In this document: piece by piece, positions 10,452 through 18,224 of the stretch | Numbering within the stretch: the stretch's first letter is position 1 | Layout: each line of letters begins with the position of its first letter | Assembly (NCBI RefSeq): GCF_000397205.1 | Contig: NC_021237.1 | Location: 3,907,001-3,971,000 of the forward strand | Length of the DNA: 64,000 nucleotides | Direction of reading: 5' to 3' | Source: Pseudomonas protegens CHA0 | GTDB taxonomy: Bacteria; Pseudomonadota; Gammaproteobacteria; Pseudomonadales; Pseudomonadaceae | Notes under the pieces: generated by a model | Databases searched by the model: none | The model's input: only the letters and a program-made list of their open reading frames with translations | What the model was told of the DNA's origin: nothing | Program-made: the position numbers and the translations under genes

Positions 10452-11348
10452 ATGAGCCACATCGATCTGAACCTGATCCGCACCTTCGTCACCCTCTACG
10501 AAGCCCGCAGCGTGACCCTGGCCGCCGAGCGCCTGTTCGTCACCCAGCCCTCGGTCAGCTACGGCCTGGCGCGGCTGCGCGAGCTGTTCGACGACGGCCT
10601 GTTCAGCCGCACCCGGGACGGCATCCAGCCCAGCCAACTGGCCGATGAGCTGTACCCGGCCTTTCGCGAATCCCTGACGCGGATCGAGAACACCGTGCAC
10701 AGCACCCGGCGCTTCGACCCGGCGACCACCGAACGGCGCTTTCGCATCGCCCTCTCCGACCTTGGCGAAATGGGCTTCCTGCCGCTGATCCTGGCGCGCC
10801 TGAACCAGCAGGCCCCCGAGGCTGAAGTCGAAGTCCTGCCGCTGCAGGTGGACCAGGCCGGCGAGTGGCTCAGCAGCGCCAAGGTCGACGCGCTGATCTG
10901 CCGCAAACCCTTGACCGGCACCCGCAGCCAGGTGCTGATCCGCGAGCGCTACGTGTGCCTGCTCAGCGACCGCCATCCGCGCATCGGCACCCAGCTGAGC
11001 CTGGAGCAGTTCCTCGCCGAGCGGCACATCGCCGTGACCCGCACCACCGGCCACGGCAGCGTCGAGGACGTGCTCAAGCAGATGGGCGCCCGGCGCCGCA
11101 TCAGCCTGCACGTGCCGCACTTCTCGGTGCTGCCCAAAGTGCTGCCCGGCACCGACCTGCTGACCGTGCTGCCAGCGCAGATCGCCCGCCTGTTCACCCT
11201 CGAAGGCGGCCTGCGGCAACTGGAACTGCCGTTTTCCGTGGGGGAGTTCGAAGTCTCGCTGCACTGGCACCCCAACAGCGACAGCTCCGCCGCCCTGAGC
11301 TGGTTCCGCCAGGCCGTGGCCGCGGCGATCATCGACGGCCAGTCTTGA
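10452..11348 (+). CDS. LysR-family transcriptional regulator
   Basis: A 298-residue LysR regulator with an N-terminal winged HTH (residues about 1-62; LAAERLFVTQPSVSYGLARL) and a C-terminal substrate-binding domain. GAGG precedes the ATG. It is divergent from mdlC, the usual arrangement for a LysR activator and its target, so it probably activates the mdlC-transporter-dehydrogenase genes in response to an aromatic acid. It converges on the vanK-like gene with only a 33-bp gap. The effector is not evident from sequence. Confidence 0.88.
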   Translation: MSHIDLNLIRTFVTLYEARSVTLAAERLFVTQPSVSYGLARLRELFDDGLFSRTRDGIQPSQLADELYPAFRESLTRIENTVHSTRRFDPATTERRFRIALSDLGEMGFLPLILARLNQQAPEAEVEVLPLQVDQAGEWLSSAKVDALICRKPLTGTRSQVLIRERYVCLLSDRHPRIGTQLSLEQFLAERHIAVTRTTGHGSVEDVLKQMGARRRISLHVPHFSVLPKVLPGTDLLTVLPAQIARLFTLEGGLRQLELPFSVGEFEVSLHWHPNSDSSAALSWFRQAVAAAIIDGQS

Positions 11349-11381
11349 AACAGCGCCCGCCGCCTTATCCGGTTCCGCGGG

Positions 11382-12707
11382 CTAAGCCAGGGCCGCTTGC
11401 GCCTGCGGCGGCGCCGGGCGTAGCAACAACAGGCAACCCGCCGCCAGCACGAAGACCACGGCAAACACTGCGTACAGGTGCAGCGGCTGCCAGCCGGCAT
11501 CCAGCAACACCCCGGCCACCGTGGGCGAGACAATCGCGCCAATGCGCCCGATGCCGATCCCCCAGCCGACCCCGGTGGCCCGTACCGAAGCGTCGTAGAC
11601 CACTGGTGACAGGGCGTAGAGCCCGGCCACGCAGCCGTTGGCGAACAGCCCGATCAGCAGCCCCAGGCCCAGGGCCGCGGCAATCGAGGAGGCCGAGCCG
11701 ACGAACAGCACCAGCAGCCCGGCGGTCACCAGCATGAACAGCGACAGCACCCGGGTCAGCGGCCAGCGCGAGGACAAGCCGCCAACCAGCGCCGCGCCGA
11801 AGATCCCGCCGACACTCAGCAGCACCCCGCCGGTGATCCCCTGCTGCGCCGAGAGCCCGGCGGCCACCAGCAGTTTCGGGGTCCAGCTCATGACGAAGTA
11901 GAAACCGAACATCACCAGGAAAAACAGCAGCCAGATCAGCAGCGTGGTGCGCCGCATCGGCCCGGCGAACAGTTGGTCAAAACCGCTGCCGGCGCCCTGC
12001 TCGCGTACCGCTGCCGCGGGCATTTGCAGCAGTTGCGGATGGCCCAGGCGCCCGGCCAGGCGATTGATTCGCGCCAGGGCATCGGCCGGCCGCCGGGCCA
12101 GGAGAAAGTCCAGGGATTCGGGGAGCCAGAGCAGCACCAGGGGGATCACCAGCAAGGTGACGATGCCGCCGAACAGGAACACCGAGCGCCAGCCCCAATG
12201 AGTCAACAGCCACACCGCCAGCAGCCCGCCCAGGGTCGCGCCCAGGGCATAGCCGGTGGATTGCAGGCTGACCGCCAGGCCGCGCCAGCGGCGGCTGGAA
12301 TACTCGGCGGCGATCACGTTGCTGCTGGCCAGGATGCCGCCGATGCCCAGGCCGGTCAGGCCGCGCAACAGCGCCAGTTGCAAAGGGCTCTGGCTGCCGG
12401 CCGAAAGCAGCATGCCGACACCCGACAGCAGCAGGCAGAACAGGATCAGCGGCCGGCGCCCGAAGCGGTCGGCCCAGGGCGCGATAAACAGCGAACCGGC
12501 GGCCATGCCGAACAGACCGGCACTGAGCAGCAGACCGATCTGCGCCCCGTTGAGTTGCCACTCGGCGGACACCGAAGCGGCGGTGAAGGCCATCACCAGT
12601 ACATCGAAGCCGTCGATCATGTTGAGGACAATGCAGATACCGATCGCCAGGCACTGGAAGGAGCCCATCGGGCCTTGGTCGACCCGTTGCTTGAGATCGA
12701 GGTTCAT
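11382..12707 (-). CDS. vanK: MFS aromatic acid transporter, probable vanillate permease VanK
   Basis: AAHS-family symporter of 441 residues with 12 predicted helices, IDGFD in helix 1, ADRFGRR after helix 2 and PESLDFLL after helix 6. The assignment to vanillate rests on two VanR-type operators in its upstream region (12898-12911 and 13117-13128), the same motif as at vanA. The ATG at 12707 overlaps the stop of a 38-codon upstream frame (ATGA). AGGTG lies 7 bp ahead. The overlap suggests translational coupling to that leader frame, which itself follows a Crc/Hfq motif. The permease family is firm; the VanK name is inference from operators. Confidence 0.8.
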   Translation of the reverse strand: MNLDLKQRVDQGPMGSFQCLAIGICIVLNMIDGFDVLVMAFTAASVSAEWQLNGAQIGLLLSAGLFGMAAGSLFIAPWADRFGRRPLILFCLLLSGVGMLLSAGSQSPLQLALLRGLTGLGIGGILASSNVIAAEYSSRRWRGLAVSLQSTGYALGATLGGLLAVWLLTHWGWRSVFLFGGIVTLLVIPLVLLWLPESLDFLLARRPADALARINRLAGRLGHPQLLQMPAAAVREQGAGSGFDQLFAGPMRRTTLLIWLLFFLVMFGFYFVMSWTPKLLVAAGLSAQQGITGGVLLSVGGIFGAALVGGLSSRWPLTRVLSLFMLVTAGLLVLFVGSASSIAAALGLGLLIGLFANGCVAGLYALSPVVYDASVRATGVGWGIGIGRIGAIVSPTVAGVLLDAGWQPLHLYAVFAVVFVLAAGCLLLLRPAPPQAQAALA

Positions 12708-12820
12708 GGGCGCACCTGCCATTCGGCCAGGACCCGAAGCGCAACACCCAAAGAACCTGTGCACACAGACAGCCAGCGCGCGCCAGCCAGGCGGCTGCAC
12801 ACCGTCGATAAGACATTCAT
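12704..12820 (-). CDS. 38-codon leader frame coupled to vanK
   Basis: Small frame starting MNVLSTVCSR and ending EWQVRP, with an AAGGG ribosome site 7 bp before its ATG. Its TGA overlaps the vanK ATG as ATGA. A dense run of AANAANAA motifs lies directly upstream, so ribosome loading here could be the point of Hfq/Crc control, passed on to vanK by coupling. The peptide itself has no recognisable domain. It could be a non-functional leader or a chance frame. Confidence 0.45.
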   Translation of the reverse strand: MNVLSTVCSRLAGARWLSVCTGSLGVALRVLAEWQVRP

Positions 12821-12830
12821 GACGAAACCC

Positions 12831-12847
12831 TTATTGTTGTTTTTATT
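12831..12847 (-). promoter_or_regulatory. Hfq/Crc (CA) motif cluster in the vanK leader
   Basis: Minus strand AATAAAAACAACAATAA contains four overlapping AANAANAA matches and shares AATAAAAACAACAA with the vanA leader at 238-251. It lies immediately 5' of the AAGGG site of the leader frame. Confidence 0.6.
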
Positions 12848-12897
12848 GCCGACGGTCAGGAGGGCTCCTGCCATCGCCAGGTCGCCAATAAAGCGCT

Positions 12898-12911
12898 TAA
12901 TGGATCCAATA
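12898..12911. promoter_or_regulatory. VanR operator-like site, vanK-proximal
   Basis: TAATGGATCCAATA contains the TGGATCCA core with near-symmetrical flanks, about 190 bp upstream of vanK. It matches the vanA operators. Confidence 0.65.
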
Positions 12912-13025
12912 ACAAGAGACGAACGGGCTGAAACGGCTGAGCAAAAGATCCCAGACCAACCAGGGTCGGGGTTAATTTCCATAGGGATCAAATGCTTAGG
13001 TGCCCGACAAGGCACCGGGATTAGC

Positions 13026-13040
13026 GGGCGATTATCGACC
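13026..13040 (-). promoter_or_regulatory. PcaR-like operator upstream of vanK
   Basis: Minus strand GGTCGATAATCGCCC matches 13 of 15 positions of the remembered PcaR site. It lies between the two VanR operators, mirroring the VanR plus PcaR arrangement at vanA. Confidence 0.45.
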
Positions 13041-13116
13041 ATCACCGTTCAGGCAGGCGACGAGCCCCACTACGAGGCTCACTGCTAAGCAAGCCTGTGG
13101 CGTGGTTCGCTTCGAT

Positions 13117-13128
13117 ATTGGATCCAAT
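13117..13128. promoter_or_regulatory. VanR operator, exact consensus
   Basis: ATTGGATCCAAT is an exact copy of the known VanR operator consensus. It lies 14 bp past the 3' end of the acyl-CoA dehydrogenase gene and about 410 bp upstream of vanK. The rest of the 12821-13141 gap holds the other operators but no other gene. Confidence 0.7.
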
Positions 13129-13141
13129 AGCCTGCATCGCC

Positions 13142-14896
13142 TCAGATAAAGGCCAGCGCCGCCCGGGCGCCGCGCACCGCCGTCATCCGCTGTTCGACCT
13201 GGGGCAACAGGTAGCTGAAAAAGAACCCCGCCGTCTCAAGCTTCGCCCCACGCAGCGGATCGCCCTCGGGCAAACTGTGCGAGACCCGCGCCGCCCGAGC
13301 CCAGGCCAGCGCCAGCAGGCTCAGGCCACACAACGCCAGAAAATCCCCGGCCGCGCGATACGGGTACTCGGCATCCTCCAGCGCCCACTGCTGCACCTGG
13401 GCAACCAGTGCCTGCAACGCCTCGGCCAGATCCGCCAACGACCGGGCGAACCCCACGCACTCGGGCACCTGGGCGCCGTGCCCGGCCTCATCGCGCAATT
13501 GCTCAAGCAACAGCGCGAAGCCCTGCCCGCCATCCCCCAGCACCTTGCGCAACAGCAGGTCGTTGGCCTGAATCTCGTTGCTGCCTTCGTAGATCATGGC
13601 GATGCGGCTATCGCGCAGGGTCTGCTCGATGGCGAACTCGGCGACGTAGCCGTAGCCGCCGAAGACCTGCAAGGCGTTGCTGGCCTGACGAAAGCCCTGC
13701 TCGGTAAAGAACGCCTTGATGATCGGCGTCAGCAGTTGCGCCAGCTGATCGGCCTGGCGCCGGACCTGGGGTTCAGGGTGATGCTCGGCCTGGTCCAGCA
13801 GGTGCGCGGCCCAGTAGCCGATGGCCCGCAGGCCTTCGCTGGTGACGCGCAATTCCAGCAGCACGCGGCGCATGGCCGGGTGGTAGCGAATCGGGTCGGC
13901 GGCCTGGGCGGCGACACCGGCGGGGCGCAATGGCGCACGCATCTGTTGGCGTTCGCCAGCGTAGTCACGGGCGTTCTGCCACGCCGCTTCGACATGCCCC
14001 AGGCCTTGCAGGCCCACGTGCAGGCGCGCCGAATTCATCATCACGAACATCGCTGCCAGGCCGCGATGGGCCTCGCCCACTAGCCAGCCCTGGGCCGCCT
14101 CGAACACCAGGGAACAGGTGGCGCTGCCCTTGATCCCCATCTTGTGTTCGATGCCGTCGCAGCGCACGCCGTTGCCCTGGCCCTGCTGCAAGCGCTTGGG
14201 CACCAGGAACAGCGAGATTCCCCGGCTGCCCTCCGGCGCGCCCGGCAGCCGGGCCAGCACCAGATGCAGGATGTTGTCGGTGAGGTCATGCTCGCCGCCG
14301 GAAATGAACAGCTTGCTGCCGCTGAGGCGATAGCTGCCATCGGCCTGGGGCTCGGCACGACAGCGCAACAGGCCGACATCACTGCCGGCCTGGGGCTCGG
14401 TCAGGCACATGGTGGGCAGGCTCGCGCCGCTGATGATCTCGGGCAGGTAGCGCTCCTGGAGCCAGGGCGCGCCGTGGGTCTTGAGGCACAAGTAGGCGCC
14501 GTGGGCGATGCCGGTGTACATGGCCCAGGCGTGGTTGCTGGCATAGAGCATCTCTTGCAGCGCCGCGTCCAGCAGCTGCGGCAGGCCCTGGCCACCCAAA
14601 GCTTCGGCGCAGGCCAGGGCCGGCCAGCCGCCCTCGACATAGGCCCGATAGGCCTCGGCAAAACCCTGTGGGGTGCTGACCTGCCCGTCTGCCCACTGGC
14701 AACCCTGGCGATCGCCGCTGGCATTCAGCGGCGCCAGTACGTCCTGGCTGAAACGCGCGGCCTGCTCCAGCACCTGCAGCGCCAGGGGCAGGTCCAGCGC
14801 CTCGAACGCCGGGCTGCGACGCCACGCTTCGGGGGCCTCCAGCCAGTGCTCAAGGACAAATTGCATATCGCGCAGCGGCGCCTGGTAGCTCCACAT
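13142..14896 (-). CDS. Acyl-CoA dehydrogenase of the ferulate cluster
   Basis: Flavin-dependent acyl-CoA dehydrogenase of 584 residues, longer than the classic 380-residue enzymes and resembling the long DmdC-like group with an extra C-terminal domain. Visible features are the flavin-binding CLTEPQAGSD stretch and the catalytic Glu region YEGSNEIQANDLL. The ATG at 14896 follows GAGGTG. It is the last gene of the ech-vdh-fcs-thiolase run, a linkage also known in P. putida. It may act with the thiolase in a beta-oxidative alternative for phenylpropenoyl-CoA or phenylpropanoyl-CoA, but in related strains this route is not essential for ferulate growth. Role is inference. Confidence 0.85.
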   Translation of the reverse strand: MWSYQAPLRDMQFVLEHWLEAPEAWRRSPAFEALDLPLALQVLEQAARFSQDVLAPLNASGDRQGCQWADGQVSTPQGFAEAYRAYVEGGWPALACAEALGGQGLPQLLDAALQEMLYASNHAWAMYTGIAHGAYLCLKTHGAPWLQERYLPEIISGASLPTMCLTEPQAGSDVGLLRCRAEPQADGSYRLSGSKLFISGGEHDLTDNILHLVLARLPGAPEGSRGISLFLVPKRLQQGQGNGVRCDGIEHKMGIKGSATCSLVFEAAQGWLVGEAHRGLAAMFVMMNSARLHVGLQGLGHVEAAWQNARDYAGERQQMRAPLRPAGVAAQAADPIRYHPAMRRVLLELRVTSEGLRAIGYWAAHLLDQAEHHPEPQVRRQADQLAQLLTPIIKAFFTEQGFRQASNALQVFGGYGYVAEFAIEQTLRDSRIAMIYEGSNEIQANDLLLRKVLGDGGQGFALLLEQLRDEAGHGAQVPECVGFARSLADLAEALQALVAQVQQWALEDAEYPYRAAGDFLALCGLSLLALAWARAARVSHSLPEGDPLRGAKLETAGFFFSYLLPQVEQRMTAVRGARAALAFI

Positions 14897-14955
14897 GGGG
14901 ACACCTCATCGAGTAGAAATAGAGTGGCCCGCCAGGGGCGGCGGGCCGGTCGGAC

Positions 14956-16197
14956 TCAGCCGCGCCAGGCCGGGTTTTCGATCAACAGCGCCATGCCCTG
15001 GCCACCTCCCACGCAGGCGGCGGCGATCCCGTAGCGCAGGTTGTGCTCGCGCAGTTGCCGGGCCAGGGTCAGCACCAGGCGCAGGCCGCTGGCGGCCAGG
15101 GGATGACCCAGGGCCAGGGAGCCGCCCTGGACATTCAGGCGATCACTGTCCAGTTCCAACTCCCGGGCTACGGCCAGCACCTGGGCCGCCTGGGCCTCGT
15201 TGACTTCAAGGCGGCCAATCTGCGTCAGACTCAAGCCGCTGCGCTGCAGGAGCAGGCGGATCGCCGGGGCCGGACCGATACCCATGAGCTCCGGCGCCAC
15301 CCCGACCACCGCACTGGCCCGCAACAGCGCCAGGGGCCTGTCCCTGCAAGCCGACGCCCGACCAACCAGGGCCGCCGCCGCGCCATCGACCACCGCGCAG
15401 CTGTTGCCGGCGGTCTGCACCCCGCCTTCGTGAATCGTCCGCAATCGCGCCAGGGCAGAAAGCTCACTGGGGCGCGGATGGCTGTCCTGGCTGACTGTCT
15501 CGACTCCACGCGGCAGGCAAATGCCGCGCGGTCGATAACCGTCGAGCTCGAAGGTCTGCTGGCTCACGGCGACGATTTCCGGCGCGAACCAGCCCGCCTG
15601 CTGGGCCGCCAGGGCCCGCTGATGGCTGGCGCAGGCATAGCCGTCCACGGCTTCGCGGGTCAGGCCGTAACGCCGGGCCAGGTTGTCGGCGGTGGCGATC
15701 ATGTCCAGCCCCGGCGCCGGGTCGTACAGTGCCTCCCATAAAAAGTCCTTGAACTGCACCGCCGCCCCCAGGCGGAAGCCGCCGCGATGGGTGTAGGCGG
15801 CAATCGGGTTGCGCGACATCGATTCACTGGCCACGCACAACGCCAGTTGCACCTCGCCCCGCACCTGCTCGGCTGCCTGGCGCAGCAGCTCGAAACCGGT
15901 GGCGCAGATGCGCTGCACCCCCAGGGCCGGCACCGCTTGCCCGACACCGCTGTACAGGCCGATGTGCCGAGGCAGCAGGTAGGCGTCGAAACTGGCCTGG
16001 GCCATGGAACCGGCCAGCACGCTGTCCACCGCCCGGGCATCGATGCCGGCGCGCAGCAGTACCTCGCGCCCGACCTTGATCCCCAGATCGATCGGCGAGA
16101 TCTCGGCCAGGTCCCCGCCAAGGTCGACCCAGGGCGTGCGCAACGCCTCAAGGATCGCCACATCGGCAAACCCGCTGTACTGCCCGGCGCCGTTCAT
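14956..16197 (-). CDS. Acetyl-CoA acetyltransferase/beta-ketothiolase of the ferulate cluster
   Basis: Thiolase-superfamily enzyme of 413 residues with the catalytic triad in place: Cys98 (VQRICATG), His365 (GHPLAASG) and Cys395 (AAACVGGG). Its ATG overlaps the fcs stop codon (ATGA), so it is cotranslated with Fcs; a long in-frame extension upstream of 16197 is rejected as antisense-like sequence within fcs. In P. putida and related strains a ketothiolase gene (aat) sits at this place beside fcs. It would cleave a 3-ketoacyl-CoA in a beta-oxidative side route for hydroxycinnamoyl-CoA. Substrate is not proven by sequence. Confidence 0.88.
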   Translation of the reverse strand: MNGAGQYSGFADVAILEALRTPWVDLGGDLAEISPIDLGIKVGREVLLRAGIDARAVDSVLAGSMAQASFDAYLLPRHIGLYSGVGQAVPALGVQRICATGFELLRQAAEQVRGEVQLALCVASESMSRNPIAAYTHRGGFRLGAAVQFKDFLWEALYDPAPGLDMIATADNLARRYGLTREAVDGYACASHQRALAAQQAGWFAPEIVAVSQQTFELDGYRPRGICLPRGVETVSQDSHPRPSELSALARLRTIHEGGVQTAGNSCAVVDGAAAALVGRASACRDRPLALLRASAVVGVAPELMGIGPAPAIRLLLQRSGLSLTQIGRLEVNEAQAAQVLAVARELELDSDRLNVQGGSLALGHPLAASGLRLVLTLARQLREHNLRYGIAAACVGGGQGMALLIENPAWRG

Positions 16198-18092
16198 GGC
16201 TTGGGCTCGGCGCGCAGGATCGACGGCTCGCGGCCGCGATACAGGTCCTCGACCTGTTCGGCGCGCCACTGCAACACCGCGCGCTGGTTGATCGAGCCCT
16301 TGTCGGTGATTTCCCCGCGGTCGATGGACGCCGGCTCTACCTGCAGGGCGATCCACTCCAGGCGGCTGGCATTGCCGCTGGCGTCGCGGTTCAGGCGCTG
16401 CAACCAGTCGCCGAACCACTGGCGCACCGGCGCGCTGGCCAGCACCTGGGCGTCGCTGGCCTCGGCGGCCAGCCCCGCCAGCCGCCGGCATTCATACAGC
16501 CGTGGGAACACCAGGGCGCCCAGGCACTCGCGGTCCGGTGCGGCCACCACCAGGTCCTGGACATAGGGCGAGCCTTCGAGCACCGCGCGATTGCGCAGCG
16601 GGCCAACGCTGACAAACACCCCGGACGACAACTTGAAATCCTCGGCGATGCGCCCGTCGAACATCAGCCCCAACTGCGGGTCGTGGGGGTCGGCGAGCTT
16701 GAGCGCATCCCCCGAGCAGTAGAAGCCCAGGGCATCGAACACCTCGGCGGTCTGCTGCGCCGCGCGCCAGTAGCCGGGCATGATGTGCGGCCCGCGAAAA
16801 CGCCCTTCGAGCTTGCCGTCCACCGGCACCAGGCGCACCTCGCAACCCGGCGCCGGCAGGCCGATGTAACCGGCCATCGACAGCGGCCCGGTGGTGAAGG
16901 TGCAAGACGGCGCGGCCTCGGTCATGCCGAGCCCGGCCATCATGCGGATACGTTCGCCGCAATGCTGCTCGGCGACCCGGTCCAGGCGGTCCCAGACACT
17001 TTGCGAAAGCCCGGCGGCGGCGAAGAAGAACAGGCTCATGCGCTTGAAAAAACACTCGCGCAGCTCGGCATCCTGCTCCAGGGCATTGACCAGCTCCTCC
17101 CAGCCCTTGGGCACGGTCAGGTAGGCGGTGGGCGAAATCTCCTTGAGGTTACGCAAGGTTTCGGCAAAGCCCTGGGCCGTGGGCTTGCCATCGTCCAGAT
17201 AAAAACTGCCGCCGTTGTAGAGCACGATGCCGACGTTATGGCTGCCACCGAAGGTGTGGTTCCAGGGCAGCCAGTCCACCAGCACCGGCGGCTCTTCACC
17301 GAACACCGGGAAGGTCTGCAACAGCATCTGCTGGTTGGCGCAGAGCATGCGCTGGGTGGTGATCACCGCCTTGGGCAGCTTGGTCGAGCCCGAGGTGAAG
17401 AGAAACTTGGCGATGCTGTCCGGGCCGGTGGCGGCAAAGGCCGCATCGGCCTCGGCAGCACCGGGCTCGGCCAGCAGGCTGGCGAAGCTCGCCTGGCGTC
17501 GCCCCGGCACCTGGCCGCGCACGCAGATCAGCGGCGTCTCGGGTGGCAGCACCGCGTCGATGGCCCGCTGGTAGGCGCCAGCATCGCTGACAAACACCAG
17601 CCCCGGCTGCAACAGGTCGCAGACGTGGCGCAGCTTGGCAAAGTCCTGGGACAGCAGCGAATAGGCCGGCGACACCGGACAATAGGGAATCCCGGCGTAC
17701 ATCGCGCCCAGGGCCAGTTGCAGGTGTTCGATGTCATTGCCCGAGAGCAGCGCCAGCGGCTTGTCGGCCGACAAACCGTAGCCGAGCAGGCCCTGGGCGA
17801 TGGCGCGCACGCTGTCGAGCATCTGCCCATAGCTGACCCGGCGCCAGTCGCCGCCGTCCTCGCGGGCGGCGATGAAGGTCTGCTCGGGACGCACCCGGGC
17901 CCAGTGCAACAGACGATCGAGCAAGCGCTGCGGCAAGGGCGCCAGAGGTTCCAGGGAACGCATATGCAACACGCCCTGCTCTTCACTGACGGCAACCGCC
18001 GGCCGGCCAATGGACACCTGACGGTAACGCGGCGGCTCGGCCACGGGTGGGGATGGCGCTCTGAATTGGCAACTCACGTACATGTCCTCCAT
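16194..18092 (-). CDS. fcs: Feruloyl-CoA synthetase
   Basis: ATP-dependent acyl-CoA ligase that activates ferulate, and probably p-coumarate and caffeate, as CoA thioesters. The ANL-family P-loop FTSGSTKLPKAVI lies near residue 230, and aromatic-acid ligase features continue to the GDALKL region. About 632 residues is the normal length for Fcs. The start is uncertain: ATG 18092 was chosen, while ATG 18083 has a GGAGG only 2 bp upstream, too close for a ribosome site. It lies downstream of ech and vdh and is translationally coupled to the thiolase. An A-rich Crc/Hfq-like motif at 18159-18169 lies in the vdh-fcs gap. Confidence 0.92.
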   Translation of the reverse strand: MEDMYVSCQFRAPSPPVAEPPRYRQVSIGRPAVAVSEEQGVLHMRSLEPLAPLPQRLLDRLLHWARVRPEQTFIAAREDGGDWRRVSYGQMLDSVRAIAQGLLGYGLSADKPLALLSGNDIEHLQLALGAMYAGIPYCPVSPAYSLLSQDFAKLRHVCDLLQPGLVFVSDAGAYQRAIDAVLPPETPLICVRGQVPGRRQASFASLLAEPGAAEADAAFAATGPDSIAKFLFTSGSTKLPKAVITTQRMLCANQQMLLQTFPVFGEEPPVLVDWLPWNHTFGGSHNVGIVLYNGGSFYLDDGKPTAQGFAETLRNLKEISPTAYLTVPKGWEELVNALEQDAELRECFFKRMSLFFFAAAGLSQSVWDRLDRVAEQHCGERIRMMAGLGMTEAAPSCTFTTGPLSMAGYIGLPAPGCEVRLVPVDGKLEGRFRGPHIMPGYWRAAQQTAEVFDALGFYCSGDALKLADPHDPQLGLMFDGRIAEDFKLSSGVFVSVGPLRNRAVLEGSPYVQDLVVAAPDRECLGALVFPRLYECRRLAGLAAEASDAQVLASAPVRQWFGDWLQRLNRDASGNASRLEWIALQVEPASIDRGEITDKGSINQRAVLQWRAEQVEDLYRGREPSILRAEPKP

Positions 18093-18158
18093 CAAGGCAC
18101 GCCTGCGCCGCGCACGCAGGGCGACGGCTGGCAAGCGTGGCAGCCGGTGGCTGCGGCC

Positions 18159-18169
18159 TTGTTATTGTT
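18159..18169 (-). promoter_or_regulatory. Possible Hfq/Crc motif between vdh and fcs
   Basis: Minus strand AACAATAACAA holds two overlapping AANAANAA matches, but about 67 bp upstream of the fcs start, farther than in the other leaders. Confidence 0.35.
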
Positions 18170-18224
18170 ATGCCTGGCCTGCACACGGGCCGCGTGCTCA
18201 AGGCACCGCGCCCGTGGCGACGGA

